Assembly (NCBI GenBank): GCA_023623175.1
Contig: JAMNXU010000031.1
Span: 21,356 to 85,355 of the forward strand
DNA from: Bacillota bacterium
GTDB taxonomy: Bacteria > Bacillota > Clostridia > Acetivibrionales > JAMNXU01
Length of the DNA stretch: 64,000 bases
Direction of reading: 5' to 3'
Shown here: one piece after another, positions 36,442 through 45,664 of the stretch
How positions within the stretch are numbered: the stretch's first letter is position 1
How the letters are laid out: every line of letters begins with the position of its first letter
Notes under the pieces: generated by a model
What the model was told of the DNA's origin: nothing
The model's input: the letters and a program-made list of their open reading frames with translations, nothing else
The model's database searches: none
Position numbers and translations under genes: made by a program

Positions 36442-37039
36442 TGACAGTTTTCAGTTTCTCGGGGGCTGTTTTCCTCGGATCGGAAATATAGATTTCATGG
36501 TGGCGGCGGATATCGTTGATGTCTACTATGTAGCCGTTTTCGGTTGCAAAGCGGTCAAGTGCCATTATTGTAGCGGGTTCGCTGTCATAGGGGCCAATGT
36601 GCATTACCTGCACGCATAATCCTTCCGTCAGTTTATCCAGGCGGGCCCTGGACACGTCAAGGTCGGGTTTTTTCTTTTTCAGCGCATCAACCGCGGATAA
36701 AAACACTTCCTGTGTCACAAAATCCGGCTGGCGGATCATCATAGTCCACTCAAATTTGCTTTTGTCCGGGATCGGGGCGCCGCCTCCCCTGAAATCTTTA
36801 TCTGAAACGCTCCAGAATCCCTCAAGGGGCGGAACAACATACTCCAAAACGGCCCTGTTGCTCATTTTGATGGTATAGGAAAGACCGTACAGCAATTCAA
36901 CCGCCTCTTTGTATTCCAAGCTTGTGTTGGGATCGCCCCTGCCGTCAACCATGATGAATGTCATTTCAGGAACATCTACGATCGACGGTGTAGTTTTGGG
37001 CATGTACAGTTCCCTGAATTCCTTTTTAAAATCCAGCAT
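36407..37039 (-). CDS. GyrI-like small-molecule-binding domain protein
   Basis: 210 residues. MTFIMVDGRGDPN near the start, the central PLEGFWSV and IRQPDFVT segments, and the late VMHIGPYDSEPATI are typical of the GyrI-like/SOUL-related fold that binds small ligands and is often fused to AraC or MerR regulators. Here it stands alone. Function is unknown, with ligand sensing or detoxification the usual proposals. It is convergent with the preceding gene. Confidence 0.8.
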   Translation of the reverse strand: MLDFKKEFRELYMPKTTPSIVDVPEMTFIMVDGRGDPNTSLEYKEAVELLYGLSYTIKMSNRAVLEYVVPPLEGFWSVSDKDFRGGGAPIPDKSKFEWTMMIRQPDFVTQEVFLSAVDALKKKKPDLDVSRARLDKLTEGLCVQVMHIGPYDSEPATIMALDRFATENGYIVDINDIRRHHEIYISDPRKTAPEKLKTVIRHPVRKAFHH

Positions 37040-37182
37040 ATCGTCATCAATCCTTTAAATTTAAATTACTTATCGTTTAAATTTACTTTAACATTTATTG
37101 TTTTCTTTATTTTATATTACTTTATTAATATATTTACCATATCACGAATTTTAGCTGCTTTATCAATACCGACCTTACCATA

Positions 37183-37902
37183 TTATTTTTTTGCATTGTA
37201 GCTCATGCCCATGTAGGAATCGCCTCTTCTCAGCTCATCGATCATTTGGTCCAGTCTCTTCAGGCGGGTTTCCTCGCGCTTGCCCCGGGTGATCCAGCGA
37301 ATATAGTCGTTTTGCTGGTAGGGGGGTCTTGCACGGTAGCGATCCCATAAACCCGTTTCATCTAGCGCGGTGGCGACATAATCGGGGATTTCACATATCT
37401 CCCTTGTCATCCGCGGGCTCCTGGTGGTGTATTCAATTTCAATTTTTGTTTTTTTATCAGTTTTGTTGACTCTTTTAGTATTGCTCCGCTTTTTTTCCGC
37501 CTGTTCAACTCTCCAACGCGTAATTTCTGCAATGAGGTCATAATCAATGGGTTTGTCCAGTGGAAACTGGATTGTTCCTTTTGAGGTTTTGTAACCGGTC
37601 AGTTTTTCTTTAAAATACACTATTGCTTCATCGCCGGGGAAGATGCTGATGTGATTTTTAAAAGCCGCAAAGTGAATAAGATTCTCACCTTGCCAGAACG
37701 TAGGCATGCGGTATGATATTTTTTCGGCAGCATTGGGAGCGGCATTGCGTATCGTTTCGCGGATTTTACAGAGCATGGGCTGAATTTCTTCGCTTTGCTC
37801 AGAGATATATTCCTCAACCGGACTTATTTTACTGCAATTATGGTCTTGTTCGGTTTTATTGAACTGTTGGCCGCATTTAGGACATTTCCACATAAATTTC
37901 AC
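37183..37902 (-). CDS. DUF1801/YdeI-type protein
   Basis: 239 residues. It starts with a zinc-ribbon-like CPKCGQQF and a Cys about ten residues on. Next comes a DUF1801 (YdhG-like) domain: ISYRMPTFWQGENLIHFAAF, HISIFPG. A basic linker leads to a C-terminal region of the YdeI/OmpD-associated type (EIPDYVATAL, RGKREETRLKRLDQMIDELRRG). Cytoplasmic role unknown. Confidence 0.75.
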   Translation of the reverse strand: MKFMWKCPKCGQQFNKTEQDHNCSKISPVEEYISEQSEEIQPMLCKIRETIRNAAPNAAEKISYRMPTFWQGENLIHFAAFKNHISIFPGDEAIVYFKEKLTGYKTSKGTIQFPLDKPIDYDLIAEITRWRVEQAEKKRSNTKRVNKTDKKTKIEIEYTTRSPRMTREICEIPDYVATALDETGLWDRYRARPPYQQNDYIRWITRGKREETRLKRLDQMIDELRRGDSYMGMSYNAKK

Positions 37903-38008
37903 TTCCCGGATTTAATTTGAAGTTTCAAGTTACAAATTAATTTAAGATTTCAGGTTGCAATTTAAAGTCTCAGGATACGCGATCGACTGTACAAATATCC
38001 AATGGGGA

Positions 38009-38359
38009 TTATTTTCTGAGTATTTTATCCATAGGTTTTCCTTTTGCCAGTTCATCGACCAGTTTGTCAAGCCAGCGTATTTTCTGCATGAGGGGGTCCT
38101 GGATTTCCTCGACGCGGCAGCCGCAGATCACTCCTTTGATTTTATCTGCATTGGGGTTTATTTGCGGTGCTTCATTGAAAAAGGTTTCGAAATCCACGTT
38201 TTTTGATATTTGCGATTGCAGGCCCTGTTCATCATATCCTGTCAGCCAGCAAATCACGGTATCGACTTCGGATTTGGTACGGCCTTTTCTCTCCGCTTTC
38301 TGCACATACAAGGGATAAACGGCGGAAAAAGGCGTTTTGAATATTCTCTCGTTTGCCAT
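38009..38359 (-). CDS. DUF2200-family protein
   Basis: 116 residues from the ATG at 38359, behind CAGGAGTGA. The family pattern is strong: [49 protein letters not shown] and the C-terminal [20 protein letters not shown]. Function is unknown. It is the first of three adjacent minus-strand genes for small cytosolic proteins (with 37183 and 36407), though the gaps are too long to be sure of an operon. Confidence 0.85.
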   Translation of the reverse strand: MANERIFKTPFSAVYPLYVQKAERKGRTKSEVDTVICWLTGYDEQGLQSQISKNVDFETFFNEAPQINPNADKIKGVICGCRVEEIQDPLMQKIRWLDKLVDELAKGKPMDKILRK

Positions 38360-38618
38360 TAGTGTCACTCCTGTACTTTGAAATAACAATAATTAACAAT
38401 ACTTATTATACCCCACGATTGTCCACCGTTAACAGGCCTGTTCTTTCCGCGTCTCTTTTTTTTACTTCCGGTTTGGGCCGAAGCTCAGCTGCCAACGTGC
38501 ACAGTTATTTGTTCCAATCAGGGGAGTCTTGAAGCAAACTGAGAATTATGGAATCATATAACCTGGGAAAGAATTCGGGAGGGAAAAATACTTTTCCCTG
38601 TAACATGAAAGGACGGAT

Positions 38619-39482
38619 ATGATGGTACATCGAAAGCTGGAAATCGGGCATGCGGTCGCTGATCCGTTTTTGATTTCGCGCCCTGAGGGCTATTATCTCA
38701 CCGGGACACATCATGGGCCGGACAATGAAACCAGGTTTGAAATGTTCTTTTCAAAAGACCTGGAAAAATGGGATCCCCTGGGCAACATCCTTATACTTCC
38801 CGATTATCCCGGAAGCTGTGAAGGGTTTTTCTGGGCTCCTGAAATTTTCGTTTTCGGGGATAAATTTTACCTTTATTATACTGCCGATTCCGACAAAGAT
38901 CCGTATAGGAGGTACGTACGGGTTGCCGTTTCGGACAGGGTGAACGGCCCCTATCGGGATTTGGGAGCGCTTACCCGGTACCCGTCCATCGACGGCCATC
39001 CTTTTGTTGATTTCAAAGGCAACATGTATTTGATTTATACCGGAAATGAAGGCAATCCCGACATGGGACAGCTCCTGGTTGATCGCCTGATCGAGCCCGG
39101 CAGGCTCGCGGGCGAGCCGAGAAAAGTATTTCCATCAGAAACAGTGGAATGGGAAGAAGGCGCTTTTACCTTCATGCATGAGGGATGTATTTTTCTTTTC
39201 AGCAGCATGGGAAACTGGCGCGACGGTACATATCACATTATCGTTTCACGGGCTGAATCAGCGGATAAGCCTTTTAAACGAATTTTGGACAACGGAAAGC
39301 CTTACGCGTTGTTGTCCACCATGGGCGACCGCATAGGGCCGGGCCATTGTTCGCTTTTTAAAGCACATGACGGCACGGTTTATATTTGCTATCATGCCTG
39401 GGACCGGGAGAAGACGGGGAGATATGCCTGGATTGCTCCTTTAGATTTTGATAACGGGGTTCCGAAAATTGCGCAGCGATAG
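38619..39482 (+). CDS. GH43-like glycoside hydrolase
   Basis: 287 residues. The five-bladed propeller family is marked by the base Asp (D15 in ADPFL), FWAPEIF, the modulator Asp in SIDGHPFVD, and the acid Glu in VEWEEGAF. GPGHCSLF follows near the end. GH43 members act on arabinan, xylan or galactan. No signal peptide is present, so a cytosolic exo-acting enzyme is likely. The ATG follows AAAGGACGG. It stands alone, and the exact substrate is open. Confidence 0.82.
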   Translation: MMVHRKLEIGHAVADPFLISRPEGYYLTGTHHGPDNETRFEMFFSKDLEKWDPLGNILILPDYPGSCEGFFWAPEIFVFGDKFYLYYTADSDKDPYRRYVRVAVSDRVNGPYRDLGALTRYPSIDGHPFVDFKGNMYLIYTGNEGNPDMGQLLVDRLIEPGRLAGEPRKVFPSETVEWEEGAFTFMHEGCIFLFSSMGNWRDGTYHIIVSRAESADKPFKRILDNGKPYALLSTMGDRIGPGHCSLFKAHDGTVYICYHAWDREKTGRYAWIAPLDFDNGVPKIAQR

Positions 39483-39572
39483 TATCCCGCACCATTTTTC
39501 AGGGAGGCCCGGAGAACCGGAAATTATCTGTTAAAATGCGGTGAAAATTTTCTTAAATTATCCTTTTTTCCC

Positions 39573-39601
39573 TTGACAAATAAAAAAACAGGGTTTAGAA
39601 T
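39573..39601 (+). promoter_or_regulatory. Promoter of the DtxR-family gene
   Basis: Perfect TTGACA (39573-39578) and TAGAAT (39596-39601) are 17 bases apart. The candidate operator begins 12 bases after the -10, so a bound regulator would block transcription. Confidence 0.75.
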
Positions 39602-39613
39602 TAGAATGAAAAT

Positions 39614-39629
39614 GTTAGCCTAGACTAAC
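39614..39629. promoter_or_regulatory. Candidate DtxR/IdeR-type operator 1
   Basis: GTTAGCCTAGACTAAC is a near-perfect palindrome resembling the known IdeR/DtxR iron box core TTAGGTTAGGCTAACCTAA. It sits between the promoter and the regulator gene. The same sequence with one change occurs at 40522-40537. Confidence 0.65.
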
Positions 39630-39696
39630 TTTTATATCGAAGAAAACATGAAACAGGTTGTTATTTTAACGCGTGTTTATTTTTATGGAGGTTAAT

Positions 39697-40125
39697 GTGA
39701 GCAATAATGAGTCAATGGAAATGTACCTCGAAACGGTATATTTGCTGGAGAATGACCACGGCCATTCCCATGTCGTGGACATAGCGAAGACGCTTGGGGT
39801 GTCAAAGCCGAGCGTAACAAAGGCTATAAAGCAGCTCAAGGACCTGGGTTATGTCCATACCGAAAAATATGGGACAATCACATTGACGGATAAAGGAAGG
39901 GAAGTATCCAGGGAGATATATGAAAACCACCGCCTTATAGAGCTGTTTTTACAGCACTCTCTTGATTTGCCGGCGGATGAGGCCAGTTACAACGCGTGCA
40001 AGATGGAACATGTCATCAGTGAAAAAATGCTCGCGGCAATCAGGAACTATATGGAAAAGAATTCCATTGAAGTAAAAAGTGAATTTGAAAAAGAGAATGA
40101 AACAGATATCCAGAACAAGTTATAA
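39697..40125 (+). CDS. DtxR-family metal-dependent transcriptional regulator
   Basis: 142 residues from a GTG at 39697, with TGGAGGTTAAT upstream. The N-terminal winged helix (HVVDIAKTLGVSKPSVTKAIKQ) and the metal-binding dimer domain (HRLIELFLQ, ACKMEHVISEKM) match the short DtxR/MntR class without an SH3 domain. The neighbouring feoA and feoB genes suggest it senses ferrous iron. Identical boxes upstream of itself and of feoB suggest it represses both. Confidence 0.9.
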   Translation: MSNNESMEMYLETVYLLENDHGHSHVVDIAKTLGVSKPSVTKAIKQLKDLGYVHTEKYGTITLTDKGREVSREIYENHRLIELFLQHSLDLPADEASYNACKMEHVISEKMLAAIRNYMEKNSIEVKSEFEKENETDIQNKL

Positions 40126-40141
40126 CAGGGGGTCCGGAATC

Positions 40142-40438
40142 ATGAACGGCACAGTAAGTCTCAAAACAATCATGCCAACCAAGAAAAGGATGGGAAGGTA
40201 CGACGGAGGAACTGTCAACCTGACAAATGCCCAAGCTAACAGGGAGTATATTATTAAAGACATTAAAACCGACGATTTGGAGCTTAAAGGGTTTTTGTTC
40301 ACGCTGGGATGCTATGAGGGCGAAAAAGTTACACTGCTGTCGGTACTGGGAGATAATTACATTATTACGATAAAAGACGCAAAATACAGCATTGACAGGA
40401 ATCTGGCAGAAGCTATATTGGTCAGCCGGTCTTTTTGA
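40142..40438 (+). CDS. feoA: Ferrous iron transport protein A
   Basis: 98 residues from the ATG at 40142, behind AGGGGGTCCGG. It is a small SH3-like protein: KGFLFTLGCYEGEKVTLLS, then NYIITIKDAKYSIDRNLAEAILV. FeoA assists FeoB-mediated Fe(II) uptake at the inner face of the membrane. It lies 16 bases after the regulator gene, so the two are co-transcribed, while feoB has its own operator region. Confidence 0.9.
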   Translation: MNGTVSLKTIMPTKKRMGRYDGGTVNLTNAQANREYIIKDIKTDDLELKGFLFTLGCYEGEKVTLLSVLGDNYIITIKDAKYSIDRNLAEAILVSRSF

Positions 40439-40515
40439 AGGTAAACGCGTGCCAAAGCCGGACTGCTGTTTTTCAATAGCCTGGGTTGATGTTCGGACCC
40501 AGGTTGAATTATGGA

Positions 40516-40537
40516 TATAAAGTTAGCCCAGACTAAC
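40516..40537. promoter_or_regulatory. feoB promoter -10 and candidate iron operator 2
   Basis: TATAAA (40516-40521) is followed at once by GTTAGCCCAGACTAAC (40522-40537), which differs from operator 1 in a single base. The -35 is weak (TTCGGA, 18 bases upstream). The operator lies about 50 bases before the feoB start. Confidence 0.65.
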
Positions 40538-40585
40538 AATTTTAAATAATTTAACTGTAATATTCTCATAAAGCGGAGGGTTCTT

Positions 40586-42586
40586 ATGAAAATTGCTCTT
40601 GCCGGTAATCCAAACAGCGGGAAAACGACGCTTTTCAATGCTATAACAGGAAGAATCGAACGGGTCGGAAACTGGCCCGGGGTAACCATTGAGAAAAAGG
40701 AAGGGCCCGTAAAGAAAAATCTTGCGGGTGGCAAAACAAATATTGTTGTAGTGGACCTGCCCGGAACATATTCGATGTCTCCTTTTACCCAGGAGGAAGA
40801 CATAACGAGGAGCTTTATCAAGTATGAAAAGCCCGATGTTATCATTAACATCGTGGACGCCACCAATTTAAGCAGGAGCCTGTTTTTCACGACTCAGCTG
40901 CTGGAGCTCGGAATACCGGTGATTGTTGCCCTTAACAAGAGCGATCTGAACAGGAAAAAGGGAACGGTTATCAACGTGCAGGCATTGTCTGAAAGGCTGA
41001 AGTGCCCGGTCATAGAAACCATTGCCACGTCGGGCAGAAACAACGGTCTCAAAGAACTTATATCCACTGCGCTGAAGATCAGGGGAACAAAACAGGAAGC
41101 GCCTTTTGTCGGAAAGGTGGCAAACAGCAATGATAAAAGCGAAATTGAAGCAGTGGACAGGCAAAGGTTTGAATTTGTGAAAAGCGTTGTGTCTGAAGTC
41201 GAGATCAAAAAGCATGACGACAATCGCCTGTCAAGGCAGGATGCCGCTGACAGGATAATTGCGCACAGGTGGCTTGGAATACCTATTTTCGCAGTGGTGA
41301 TGTGGGGGGTATTCTCCATTTCCCAGGCATACCTGGGACCGTTCCTCGCGGATATATTTGTAGGATGGATTGACGCTTTCCACGCCTGGGTTGAGGGAAT
41401 TCTAGGCGAAGGTGTGTCGCCTGTACTGAGAAGTATTCTTCTTGACGGTATCATAGGAGGCGTGGGAGCAGTTGTAGGGTTCCTGCCGCTTATCATGGTG
41501 TTGTTCTTCCTGCTGGCACTGCTTGAAGATTGCGGATACATGGCGCGTGTCGCCGTTGTAATGGACAGATTCTTAAAGAAGGTAGGATTATCAGGCAAGT
41601 CTATTATCCCGATTATTATAGGCACCGGTTGTGCCGTTCCGGGCGTCATGGCGACGAGGACGATCAAAAACGACAGGCAGAGAAGGACCACTGCCATGCT
41701 GACGCCATTCATGCCCTGCGGCGCGAAACTTCCCGTTATTGCCCTGTTTTCAGGTGTATTTTTCAATGATTCGCCCTGGGTCGGCACCTTGATGTACTTT
41801 GTAGCCGTTGCCCTTATCATTGCCGGGGCTTTGATTATAGTAAGAATAACCGGCGAAAGGAACGCAAAAACCTACTTTATCATGGAACTTCCTGAATACA
41901 GGTTCCCGAGCTTGAAGAGAGCTGCGATTTCGATGCTGTCGAGGGGCAAGGCGTTTATTATCAGGGCCGGTACCATTATCCTGCTTTGCAACGTGGTTGT
42001 TAACCTGATGCAGAGCTTCGACTGGAGCCTGCATGTAGTTGAGGAAGGCGCTGAAAACACCAGCATTCTTGCAAGCATCGCCTCGCCTTTTGCCGTACTG
42101 CTGATACCCCTGGGATTCGGCGCATGGCAGCTGGCAGCGGCCGCGATTACCGGTTTTATTGCCAAGGAAAACGTCGTCGGTACGCTGGCCGTCGTGTACT
42201 CAATTACCAACTTCATTGACACGGAAGAATTCGAACTCGTCGGAGGGGCGACGAATGTCGCCGGCGTAATGGGTCTGACCTCCGTCGCAGCATTGGCCTA
42301 CCTGATGTTCAACCTGTTTACAACGCCGTGCTTTGCGGCCATAGGTGCCATGCGGGCGGAAATGGAGAATAAAAAATGGTTCTGGGGCGGTATTGCGTTC
42401 CAGTTGTGCATAGGATATACCGTTGCATTTATTACTTACCAGTTTGGCACACTGTTTACGACAGGTGCGTTCGGAACCGCTTTTCTGCCGGGCCTGGCAG
42501 TCGTAATAATAATGATGAGCGTAATTGCATATTTTGCGGGAAAAGGAGAGCAAAAGGCGGCAGTAAAAGCCACTTTGAGAGCGTGA
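40586..42586 (+). CDS. feoB: Ferrous iron transporter FeoB
   Basis: 666 residues. An N-terminal G domain has GNPNSGKTTLFNAITG (G1, 7-22), DLPGTYSMSP (G3) and NKSD (G4). The C-terminal membrane part contains the two Gate blocks, with GCAVPGVMATRTIKNDRQRR and FGAWQLAAAAITGFIAKENVVG. It imports Fe(II) under anoxic conditions. The ATG is preceded by GCGGAGGG. The small Cys-rich partner follows 27 bases downstream. Confidence 0.96.
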   Translation: MKIALAGNPNSGKTTLFNAITGRIERVGNWPGVTIEKKEGPVKKNLAGGKTNIVVVDLPGTYSMSPFTQEEDITRSFIKYEKPDVIINIVDATNLSRSLFFTTQLLELGIPVIVALNKSDLNRKKGTVINVQALSERLKCPVIETIATSGRNNGLKELISTALKIRGTKQEAPFVGKVANSNDKSEIEAVDRQRFEFVKSVVSEVEIKKHDDNRLSRQDAADRIIAHRWLGIPIFAVVMWGVFSISQAYLGPFLADIFVGWIDAFHAWVEGILGEGVSPVLRSILLDGIIGGVGAVVGFLPLIMVLFFLLALLEDCGYMARVAVVMDRFLKKVGLSGKSIIPIIIGTGCAVPGVMATRTIKNDRQRRTTAMLTPFMPCGAKLPVIALFSGVFFNDSPWVGTLMYFVAVALIIAGALIIVRITGERNAKTYFIMELPEYRFPSLKRAAISMLSRGKAFIIRAGTIILLCNVVVNLMQSFDWSLHVVEEGAENTSILASIASPFAVLLIPLGFGAWQLAAAAITGFIAKENVVGTLAVVYSITNFIDTEEFELVGGATNVAGVMGLTSVAALAYLMFNLFTTPCFAAIGAMRAEMENKKWFWGGIAFQLCIGYTVAFITYQFGTLFTTGAFGTAFLPGLAVVIIMMSVIAYFAGKGEQKAAVKATLRA

Positions 42587-42613
42587 GAGCTCCGGGAACA
42601 CAGGAGGGATATT

Positions 42614-42799
42614 ATGGGTAATATAATTGGTAACATAATTGTTGCAGTAATTCTCGTGGCAATAGTAGTTGCCGCGGTAGCCAAGATAATTGTTGAAAAA
42701 AAGAAAGGAGCCAAATGCATCGGATGTCCTTACGGCAAGGGGAGCGAAGGCGGTTACGGCTGCTGCTGCAGTCTGCACAATGATACGGAAGTAAACTGA
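42614..42799 (+). CDS. FeoB-associated Cys-rich membrane protein
   Basis: 61 residues: one N-terminal membrane helix (IIGNIIVAVILVAIVVAA) and a short cytosolic tail with the cysteines CIGCPYGKG and YGCCCSLH. This is the pattern of the small proteins found after feoB in Firmicutes. They may bind iron as it leaves the pore, but the function is unproven. The ATG is preceded by CAGGAGGG. Confidence 0.88.
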   Translation: MGNIIGNIIVAVILVAIVVAAVAKIIVEKKKGAKCIGCPYGKGSEGGYGCCCSLHNDTEVN

Positions 42800-42856
42800 T
42801 AACAGGATACAGCGTCATAAGTTTCTTAACCGTTTATTGCAAAAAGAATTTGCTTT

Positions 42857-42884
42857 ACAACCCTCGAAAGAGGGTTGTTTTTTG
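42857..42884 (+). terminator. Terminator of the feo operon
   Basis: ACAACCCTC / GAGGGTTGT with a GAAA tetraloop and a run of six T residues. A textbook intrinsic terminator. Confidence 0.92.
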
Positions 42885-43057
42885 TGTTTTATACCTGACG
42901 TAATTTCCTGCTGCACCTGCTCTGTCCTTTTTCCGGAAAAGGCGTCAACTGATTATGAATAGTGCATTTTCCCGTTTTGTATCCATGGAAATATTAAAAT
43001 TTTTTGTTTTAAGCGCGCCGGTTGCTTCATAAAATGCGATGAAGGCAGATAAAGGGG

Positions 43058-45058
43058 ATGGAGGCTGCGGAAAAGGTGAGGTCGGATAAAAACGCAAATT
43101 CTGAAGTAATGGTCAGGGAATCCGAGTCAGGAAGAGAGCAAAAAAATGAGATGAAAACCGAAGAAGACATTTTACCTGACGAATCGCAGGCAACCGGCGA
43201 TACGGGATTACAGGGAATGCCTCAATCGGCAAACACATCTGAAACACCGGATGTTCCTGGATCGGTGAGCATGTCTGAAACATTGGATGTTCCTGGATCG
43301 GTGAGCGTGTCTGAAACATCAGATGTTCCTGAATCGATGAACGAGCCTGAAACAGCGAATGTACATGTGGCAGAAAATGAGCCTGAGTCTGCAAATGAAC
43401 CTGTATCACCTGTATCACTTTATATACCTGAATCTGCAAATATAACTGAACCGACTGATACAGCCGGAATATCAGGTCTGCAGGAACCAGCCGGGGAACC
43501 GGAAACGGCGGATGAATCAAAACCTGCAGCTGAATCTAAACCGGCAGAGGAAACTGAACCGGCAGATGCAACAAAACTTTTCGGCGAGAATTTGCCGCAA
43601 TCAGAAAAAGGACAGCAAACAGGTCCGGTACCGGAACATGAAGGGCATTCAGAATCAGCGGAAAGAGAGGAATCCGGGGTCCAAAACACTGAAAGTTCTG
43701 CTGAAAAGCGCATATTGAAAGCGGTTGCGGCATCGTTTTTTACCGTTGTCCTGATGCTGTTCGGAATTTATGCCGGCGTGGCGAAATATTTTGACAATCG
43801 CTTTTTTCCGGGTTCTGTCATCAACGGCATTGATGTTTCATTTAAAACCGTGGAAGAAGTAAAGGAAATAATGGCCTCGGAATTTGAGAATTACAGGCTC
43901 CGGCTAAAGCAACGCGGCGGAAAAAGCGAATATATCAAGGCCTCCGAAATTGGCCTGACCTATGGCACGGACGAGGAAGTCAGAAACCTCAAGGAGCCCC
44001 AGAAAGGGTATTTATGGGTCTCGGCCCTCTTTAACAAAGAAGGCTACAATATGACATTGCCTCTTGTATACGATGACGAGTTGTTGAAAAAACGGGTAGA
44101 AAATCTTTCGTGCCTCGACCCGGCCAATGCGACCGAGCCGGAAAATCCGACGATTAAATATGTTAACGGAGAATACGTGATAATTGACGGCAAGGCCGGA
44201 AACAAGGTGGATAAGGATATCCTTTACTCCCAGGTAGTCAACGCTGTTACAAAAGGTGCAAGGCAGCTGGACCTCGATGCTGCGGGCTGTTATGTCAGAC
44301 CCAGGTACAATTCAAAGTCAAAAAAAGTTGTAGAAGCCAGGAATACGCTGAACAAATACATATCGTCACAAATAACCTACAACTTTGGTGACGTAAAAAC
44401 CGTTCTGGACGGTTCAGAGATAAACCGGTGGCTCATAATTGACAAAGAATACAACATTACATTTAATCAGCAAAAGGTCAGGGATTTTATAAACAGGCTT
44501 TCGGACATTTACGGCACTGCGGGCAAGCCAAGGGAGTTTTTGACGTCAACGGGCGAAACGGTGGTGATAAAGGGCGGCGATTACGGCCAATACATTGATG
44601 TGAACAAGGAAATGAACAGGCTGATCAGTGAAATAAAACAGGGCAAAAAGGTGGTAAGATCGCCGGAAATTGCAGGAAGCAGCGATATAGGGGACACCTA
44701 TGTGGAAATATCGCTGTCACGGCAGCATATATGGTTCTATAAAAATGGTAAGTTAATTGTCGAGGGGGATGTGGTCACGGGCAATGTCAGCAGGAATTTC
44801 TCCACCAGGAAGGGGATATTCAGGCTGAAATCCAAATCAAGAAACGTGATTCTTAGAGGTCCCGATTATTCCGTCCATGTTGACTTCTGGATGCCCTATG
44901 ACGGAGGAATCGGCATTCATGACGCCAAATGGAGAAGCGCTTTCGGTGGGAAAATATATCTGACGAACGGCTCCCACGGCTGTGTAAACTGCCCCTACGA
45001 CGTCGCGAAAAAAATATACGAGAATATTTCGGTCGGCACTCCCGTTATATGTTACTGA
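43058..45058 (+). CDS. L,D-transpeptidase with peptidoglycan-binding domains
   Basis: 666 residues from the ATG at 43058. A GTG at 43076 behind GGAGG is an equally plausible start. The first 215 residues are low-complexity and rich in Glu, Pro, Ser and Thr, with repeats. One membrane helix follows (about 222-242, AVAASFFTVVLMLFGIYAG). Two related wall-binding domains come next. The C-terminal YkuD domain has the catalytic Cys642 in GSHGCVNCP and its partner in GGIGIHDA. The enzyme makes 3-3 cross-links in peptidoglycan outside the membrane. The acidic N-terminal tail would be cytosolic. Confidence 0.9.
   Translation: MEAAEKVRSDKNANSEVMVRESESGREQKNEMKTEEDILPDESQATGDTGLQGMPQSANTSETPDVPGSVSMSETLDVPGSVSVSETSDVPESMNEPETANVHVAENEPESANEPVSPVSLYIPESANITEPTDTAGISGLQEPAGEPETADESKPAAESKPAEETEPADATKLFGENLPQSEKGQQTGPVPEHEGHSESAEREESGVQNTESSAEKRILKAVAASFFTVVLMLFGIYAGVAKYFDNRFFPGSVINGIDVSFKTVEEVKEIMASEFENYRLRLKQRGGKSEYIKASEIGLTYGTDEEVRNLKEPQKGYLWVSALFNKEGYNMTLPLVYDDELLKKRVENLSCLDPANATEPENPTIKYVNGEYVIIDGKAGNKVDKDILYSQVVNAVTKGARQLDLDAAGCYVRPRYNSKSKKVVEARNTLNKYISSQITYNFGDVKTVLDGSEINRWLIIDKEYNITFNQQKVRDFINRLSDIYGTAGKPREFLTSTGETVVIKGGDYGQYIDVNKEMNRLISEIKQGKKVVRSPEIAGSSDIGDTYVEISLSRQHIWFYKNGKLIVEGDVVTGNVSRNFSTRKGIFRLKSKSRNVILRGPDYSVHVDFWMPYDGGIGIHDAKWRSAFGGKIYLTNGSHGCVNCPYDVAKKIYENISVGTPVICY
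43238..43345 (+). repeat. 36-bp tandem repeats inside the L,D-transpeptidase gene
   Basis: Three units of 36 bases (43238, 43274, 43310) encode SETPDVPGSVSM, SETLDVPGSVSV and SETSDVPESMNE. More diverged units follow to about 43400. The period keeps the reading frame, so copy number can vary without loss of the protein. Confidence 0.75.
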
Positions 45059-45089
45059 TTGCAATATGCATGATACTGCTGTTTTTTTA

Positions 45090-45430
45090 GTGCGAATGGT
45101 TTTACTAAAACAGGTGCTGATGGTTTAGACAGATTATATGCTAAGGTTTTACCAGATTATGTGCCAAGGTTTTACCTGATTATGTGCCAAGGTTTTACCA
45201 GATTAAGTGCTAAGGTTTTACCAGATTACGTGCTAAGATTTGCCAGATTAGTGCTAAGGTATACCAGGTTATGTGCCAAGATTTGCCGTATTAAGTGCTG
45301 AGGTTTTTCTGGATTGAGCGCCAGGATTTACCATATTATACGCTAAGTTTTATAAAATTATTGGTAAGACCATACTGGATTATTGCTAATGATTTTACTG
45401 TATTAAGCTATTGATTTTACTGGAATTTAA
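45090..45430. repeat. Array of about 15 degenerate 22-23 bp tandem repeats
   Basis: Contiguous units such as ATGCTAAGGTTTTACCAGA, GTGCCAAGGTTTTACCTGA and GTGCTAAGGTTTTACCAGA, each followed by TTA plus one base. Units between about 45137 and 45235 are nearly identical, and those at both edges are increasingly diverged. There are no spacers, so it is not a CRISPR array, and no open frame. An 18-bp perfect palindrome (45425-45442) ends it. Confidence 0.85.
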
Positions 45431-45495
45431 ATCGATTTAAATGATTTAATCCAGCCATTTATATCGTTTTCCGGAACCAGGATTATTTATTTTTC

Positions 45496-45525
45496 AATCG
45501 GGACAATAATTTTCCCGATTTTTTT
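45496..45525 (+). terminator. Terminator beyond the repeat array
   Basis: AATCGGGA / TCCCGATT with a nine-base loop and a T-tract. If it serves the L,D-transpeptidase gene, the repeat array would be transcribed as a 3' untranslated region of about 440 bases. Confidence 0.75.
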
Positions 45526-45664
45526 GTACCTGATTTCTATTATGATTATTGCGGCCATCGACATTGATTTCATATGTCCCAAAAGGTATAATGACAATCA
45601 GGATTATTTTTTTCAAACCAATAAACCGTTCTGTTCTTCGATATCCTGCAAAAAAGTAGAGTGA

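Noticed and set aside
45090..45430. CRISPR array
   Set aside because: The 22-23 bp units are contiguous with no unique spacers, and no cas gene is in the window.
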